Assembly (NCBI RefSeq): GCF_900236475.1
Contig: NZ_LT963352.1
Location: 3,224,001-3,288,000 of the forward strand
Reading direction: 5' to 3'
Origin: Streptomyces chartreusis NRRL 3882
GTDB taxonomy: Bacteria; Actinomycetota; Actinomycetes; Streptomycetales; Streptomycetaceae
DNA length: 64,000 bases
The position numbers were made by a program, and so were the translations under genes. How positions within the stretch are numbered: position 1 is the stretch's first letter; each line of letters starts with the position of its first letter. The notes below the pieces were generated by a model. That model worked only from the letters and a program-made list of their open reading frames with translations. It made no database searches and was not told the DNA's origin. Of this stretch, positions 61,974 to 64,000 are shown piece after piece.

Positions 61974-62918
61974 TCAGACGTCGATGCGGGACAGGCGGCG
62001 GATGAGGACGAAGCCGACGGCGTAGAGGGAGAAGGCGATGATGACCGCCGCCTGGCCGAAGGGGGAGCCCGTCATGCGGTCCAGGGCGCCGTCCTTCACC
62101 CCGTTCATCAGGAAGAGCGAGCCGACGCCCAGGACGGGGACCGCGTACGACGTCATGTTGACCTGGGAGAGCTGCGTGCGGACCTCACGCCTCGTCTCCT
62201 TGCGTTCCTCCAGCGTCTCCGTCAGGTTGCGCAGGGCGCTGACCACCTGGCCGCCCGCCCGGTTCGACAGGACGAGCGTGGTGACCAGGACGACCAGTTC
62301 GCGGGAGGGGAGACGGTCCGCCAGTTCGCTCAGGGCGTCGTCCATCGACGCGCCGACGGCCAACTGGGCGGATACCTTGCCGAGTTCCTCTCCCGCGGGG
62401 GCCTCCATCTCCTCCGCGGCCATGCCGATCGCGGTGCGCAGGGCGAGGCCCGCCTGGGTCGCGTTGGCGAGGATCCGGGCCATCTCGGGGAGCTGGTTGA
62501 TGAACTTCTCGATGCGTTTCTGGCGCTGCCAGTTGAGGAACTGGACCGCCACCCCGATGCCCAGCAGGCCCGCCAGCGGGCCGAAGAACGGGGCCAGTGC
62601 CGCCTGGCCGATCAGCCACAGGCCGGCGACCGTGGCGAGCATGTAGACGAAGAACTCGCCCGGGGTGATGTCCAGACCGGTGGCCGCCAGGCGGAGTTCC
62701 AGTTTCTTGCCGAGCTTCGTGCGCCGCAGGCGGCGGTCGATCCCCCGGAAGTTCCGGCGCCGGCCGCCGACCGGCACCTGGCCGGTGGCGGACAGGCGGT
62801 CGACGAGTGCCTGCCGCTGTGCCTTGCCCGTGGCGTAGGAGTGCAGGCCGGCCACCGTGAGGACGCAGGTCAGCAGGGTGATGCCGGTGGTGAGCGTGAT
62901 GAGCGTGTGCAGTTCCAT
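61974..62918 (-). CDS. tadB: Type II secretion F-domain protein, TadB-like
   Basis: The 314-aa product has N-terminal membrane segment (LITLTTGITLLTCVLTVAGL), T2SSF domain with FINQLPEMARILANATQAGL and EEMEAPAGEELGKVSAQLAV, and C-terminal membrane helices (QAAVIIAFSLYAVGFVLI). It is the companion of TadC. It is 9 bases downstream of the ATPase gene and co-transcribed with it. Confidence 0.92.
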   Translation of the reverse strand: MELHTLITLTTGITLLTCVLTVAGLHSYATGKAQRQALVDRLSATGQVPVGGRRRNFRGIDRRLRRTKLGKKLELRLAATGLDITPGEFFVYMLATVAGLWLIGQAALAPFFGPLAGLLGIGVAVQFLNWQRQKRIEKFINQLPEMARILANATQAGLALRTAIGMAAEEMEAPAGEELGKVSAQLAVGASMDDALSELADRLPSRELVVLVTTLVLSNRAGGQVVSALRNLTETLEERKETRREVRTQLSQVNMTSYAVPVLGVGSLFLMNGVKDGALDRMTGSPFGQAAVIIAFSLYAVGFVLIRRLSRIDV

Positions 62919-62927
62919 CGGTCGGTC

Positions 62928-64000
62928 CTACCTGGCTTCTCGGGTGGCTAGCTGCTCCGCGGACCGGGCGATGCCGAAGGCCTGCGGGATGGGCTGGTTC
63001 GCCATGTAGAGGCGGTCGGCGGTGCGGCGTGGGAGCGGGAAGTACTCGAAGGCGCCGTGGATACGGCCGTCGGGTGTCATCGGCTGCGCGTGGAAGCGGG
63101 CGACCGTGACCAGTCGGTACGGGTCGCTGCCGTGGCTCTCCAGCAGCGCGATCTCGGTGATGCGGCGGGCGCCGTCCGCGAACCGGGTCAGCTGCACGAT
63201 GACGTCCACCGCGCTGTTGATCTGGTCGTGCAGGGCGACAAAGGGGATCTCCACGTCCGACATGGAGGCAAGGGTCTGGAGCCGCATCAGCGCGTCCTCG
63301 GCGCTGTTGGCGTGGACGGTGGCCAGGGAGCCGTCGTGGCCCGTCGACATGGCCTGGAGCATGTCCAGCGACTCGCCGCCACGGACCTCACCGACCACGA
63401 TCCGGTCGGGGCGCATACGGAGGGAGTTGCGGACCAGGTCGCGGATGGTGACCTGACCCTTGCCCTCGACGTTCGGCGGGCGCGACTCCAGGCGGATCAC
63501 GTGGGGCTGCTGGAGCTGGAGTTCGGCGGAGTCCTCGATGGTGATGATGCGCTCGCCCTCGGGGATGAGCCCGGACAGCGCGTTCAGCAGGGTCGTCTTT
63601 CCCGTGCCCGTCGCGCCCGAGACGATGACGTTGAACTTCGCCTGCACCAGGCCCGCCAGCAGGTACAGCATGTGCTCGTCCAGCGAGCCCAGGCCGATCA
63701 GCTCCTGGAGCGTGAAGGAGCGCGGGAAGCGGCGGATCGTGAGCGTGGCGCCCGTCAGGGACAGGGGCGGGATGATGACGTTGACGCGCTCGCCGGAGGG
63801 GAGGCGGGCGTCGACCATCGGGTTGGACTCGTCGACGCGGCGGTTGACCGTGGAGACGATCCGCTCGATCGTCTGCATCAGCTGGTCGTTCGAGGCGAAC
63901 CGCAGGGGCAGTTGCTCGACCCGGCCGCCGCGCTCGACGAAGATCGCGTCCGGGCCGTTCACCATGATCTCGGTGATGGACGCGTCCTCCAGCAGCGGCT
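62928..64000 (-). CDS. tadA: Tad/CpaF-type secretion ATPase, 5' end cut by the window
   Basis: The frame is open to base 64000 and reads [20 protein letters not shown] at its visible start, so the N-terminus lies outside. Walker A is [19 protein letters not shown], Asp box [11 protein letters not shown], Walker [20 protein letters not shown], His box [12 protein letters not shown]. It powers assembly of the Flp pilus at the inner membrane. It is the first visible gene of the minus-strand tad operon. Confidence 0.96.
   Translation of the reverse strand, partial: PLLEDASITEIMVNGPDAIFVERGGRVEQLPLRFASNDQLMQTIERIVSTVNRRVDESNPMVDARLPSGERVNVIIPPLSLTGATLTIRRFPRSFTLQELIGLGSLDEHMLYLLAGLVQAKFNVIVSGATGTGKTTLLNALSGLIPEGERIITIEDSAELQLQQPHVIRLESRPPNVEGKGQVTIRDLVRNSLRMRPDRIVVGEVRGGESLDMLQAMSTGHDGSLATVHANSAEDALMRLQTLASMSDVEIPFVALHDQINSAVDVIVQLTRFADGARRITEIALLESHGSDPYRLVTVARFHAQPMTPDGRIHGAFEYFPLPRRTADRLYMANQPIPQAFGIARSAEQLATREAR

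Overview
The window is a 64 kb piece of a Streptomyces chromosome. GC content is very high, codon third positions are almost all G/C, rare TTA codons are confined to accessory genes, and the gene content is typical of the genus (paired class I and II fumarases, OxyR-AhpCD, SpoIIE-type phosphatases, a Tad pilus locus). The species cannot be fixed from sequence alone. A complete tunicamycin cluster points to a tunicamycin producer of the S. chartreusis type.

Layout. (1) 1-23.7 kb is mostly core: two fumarases, a DUF402 protein, a GAF/PP2C/ATPase phosphatase, a class A penicillin-binding protein, an SPFH protein with a small RHH protein, a PadR-controlled ABC exporter, oxyR divergent from ahpCD, an AI-2E-family permease, a secreted transglycosylase-like protein, PhoH, an isoprenyl transferase, an AlkZ-like winged-helix protein, a methyltransferase and a GNAT. 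(2) 23.8-26.6 kb is a four-gene minus-strand set with a lipoprotein, a secreted protein, a WXG100-like protein and a helical T7SS-type effector N-terminus. (3) 27.4-38.9 kb is an array of polymorphic toxin and immunity genes, some intact and many broken. Its intact toxin (30565-32985) carries a Flp-type prepilin segment ahead of a restriction-fold nuclease. (4) 38.9-43.3 kb is a decayed Tn7/Tn5053-like element: TnsA remnant, intact TnsB-type transposase, frameshifted TnsC and TniQ. (5) 43.8-55.8 kb is a 14-gene, tightly coupled plus-strand operon whose families and order match the tunicamycin cluster tunA to tunN. (6) 56.1-64 kb is a minus-strand Tad/Flp pilus locus: TadA (cut by the window end), TadB, TadC, a histidine kinase, a LuxR response regulator, Flp pilin, a TadE/G-like protein, a lipoprotein and an OmpA-domain protein.

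How the parts work together. In the tun operon, TunA and TunF make the exo-glycal sugar nucleotide, TunN, TunG and probably TunH supply nucleoside, TunB joins the two halves, TunD adds GlcNAc, TunE deacetylates, TunC with TunK acylates, and TunI/J and TunM give export and immunity. Three TTA codons in tunA and one in tunM suggest control by the bldA tRNA.

The most unusual observation links regions 2, 3 and 6. The toxin has the same G|QTAVEY prepilin-cleavage motif as the Flp pilin. Clusters of GGGCCC palindromes lie upstream of the Flp gene, the pilin-toxin gene and the WXG100-like gene set, and two of them share an identical 12-mer. This suggests, by inference only, a toxin delivered or displayed through the Tad apparatus and co-regulated with it.
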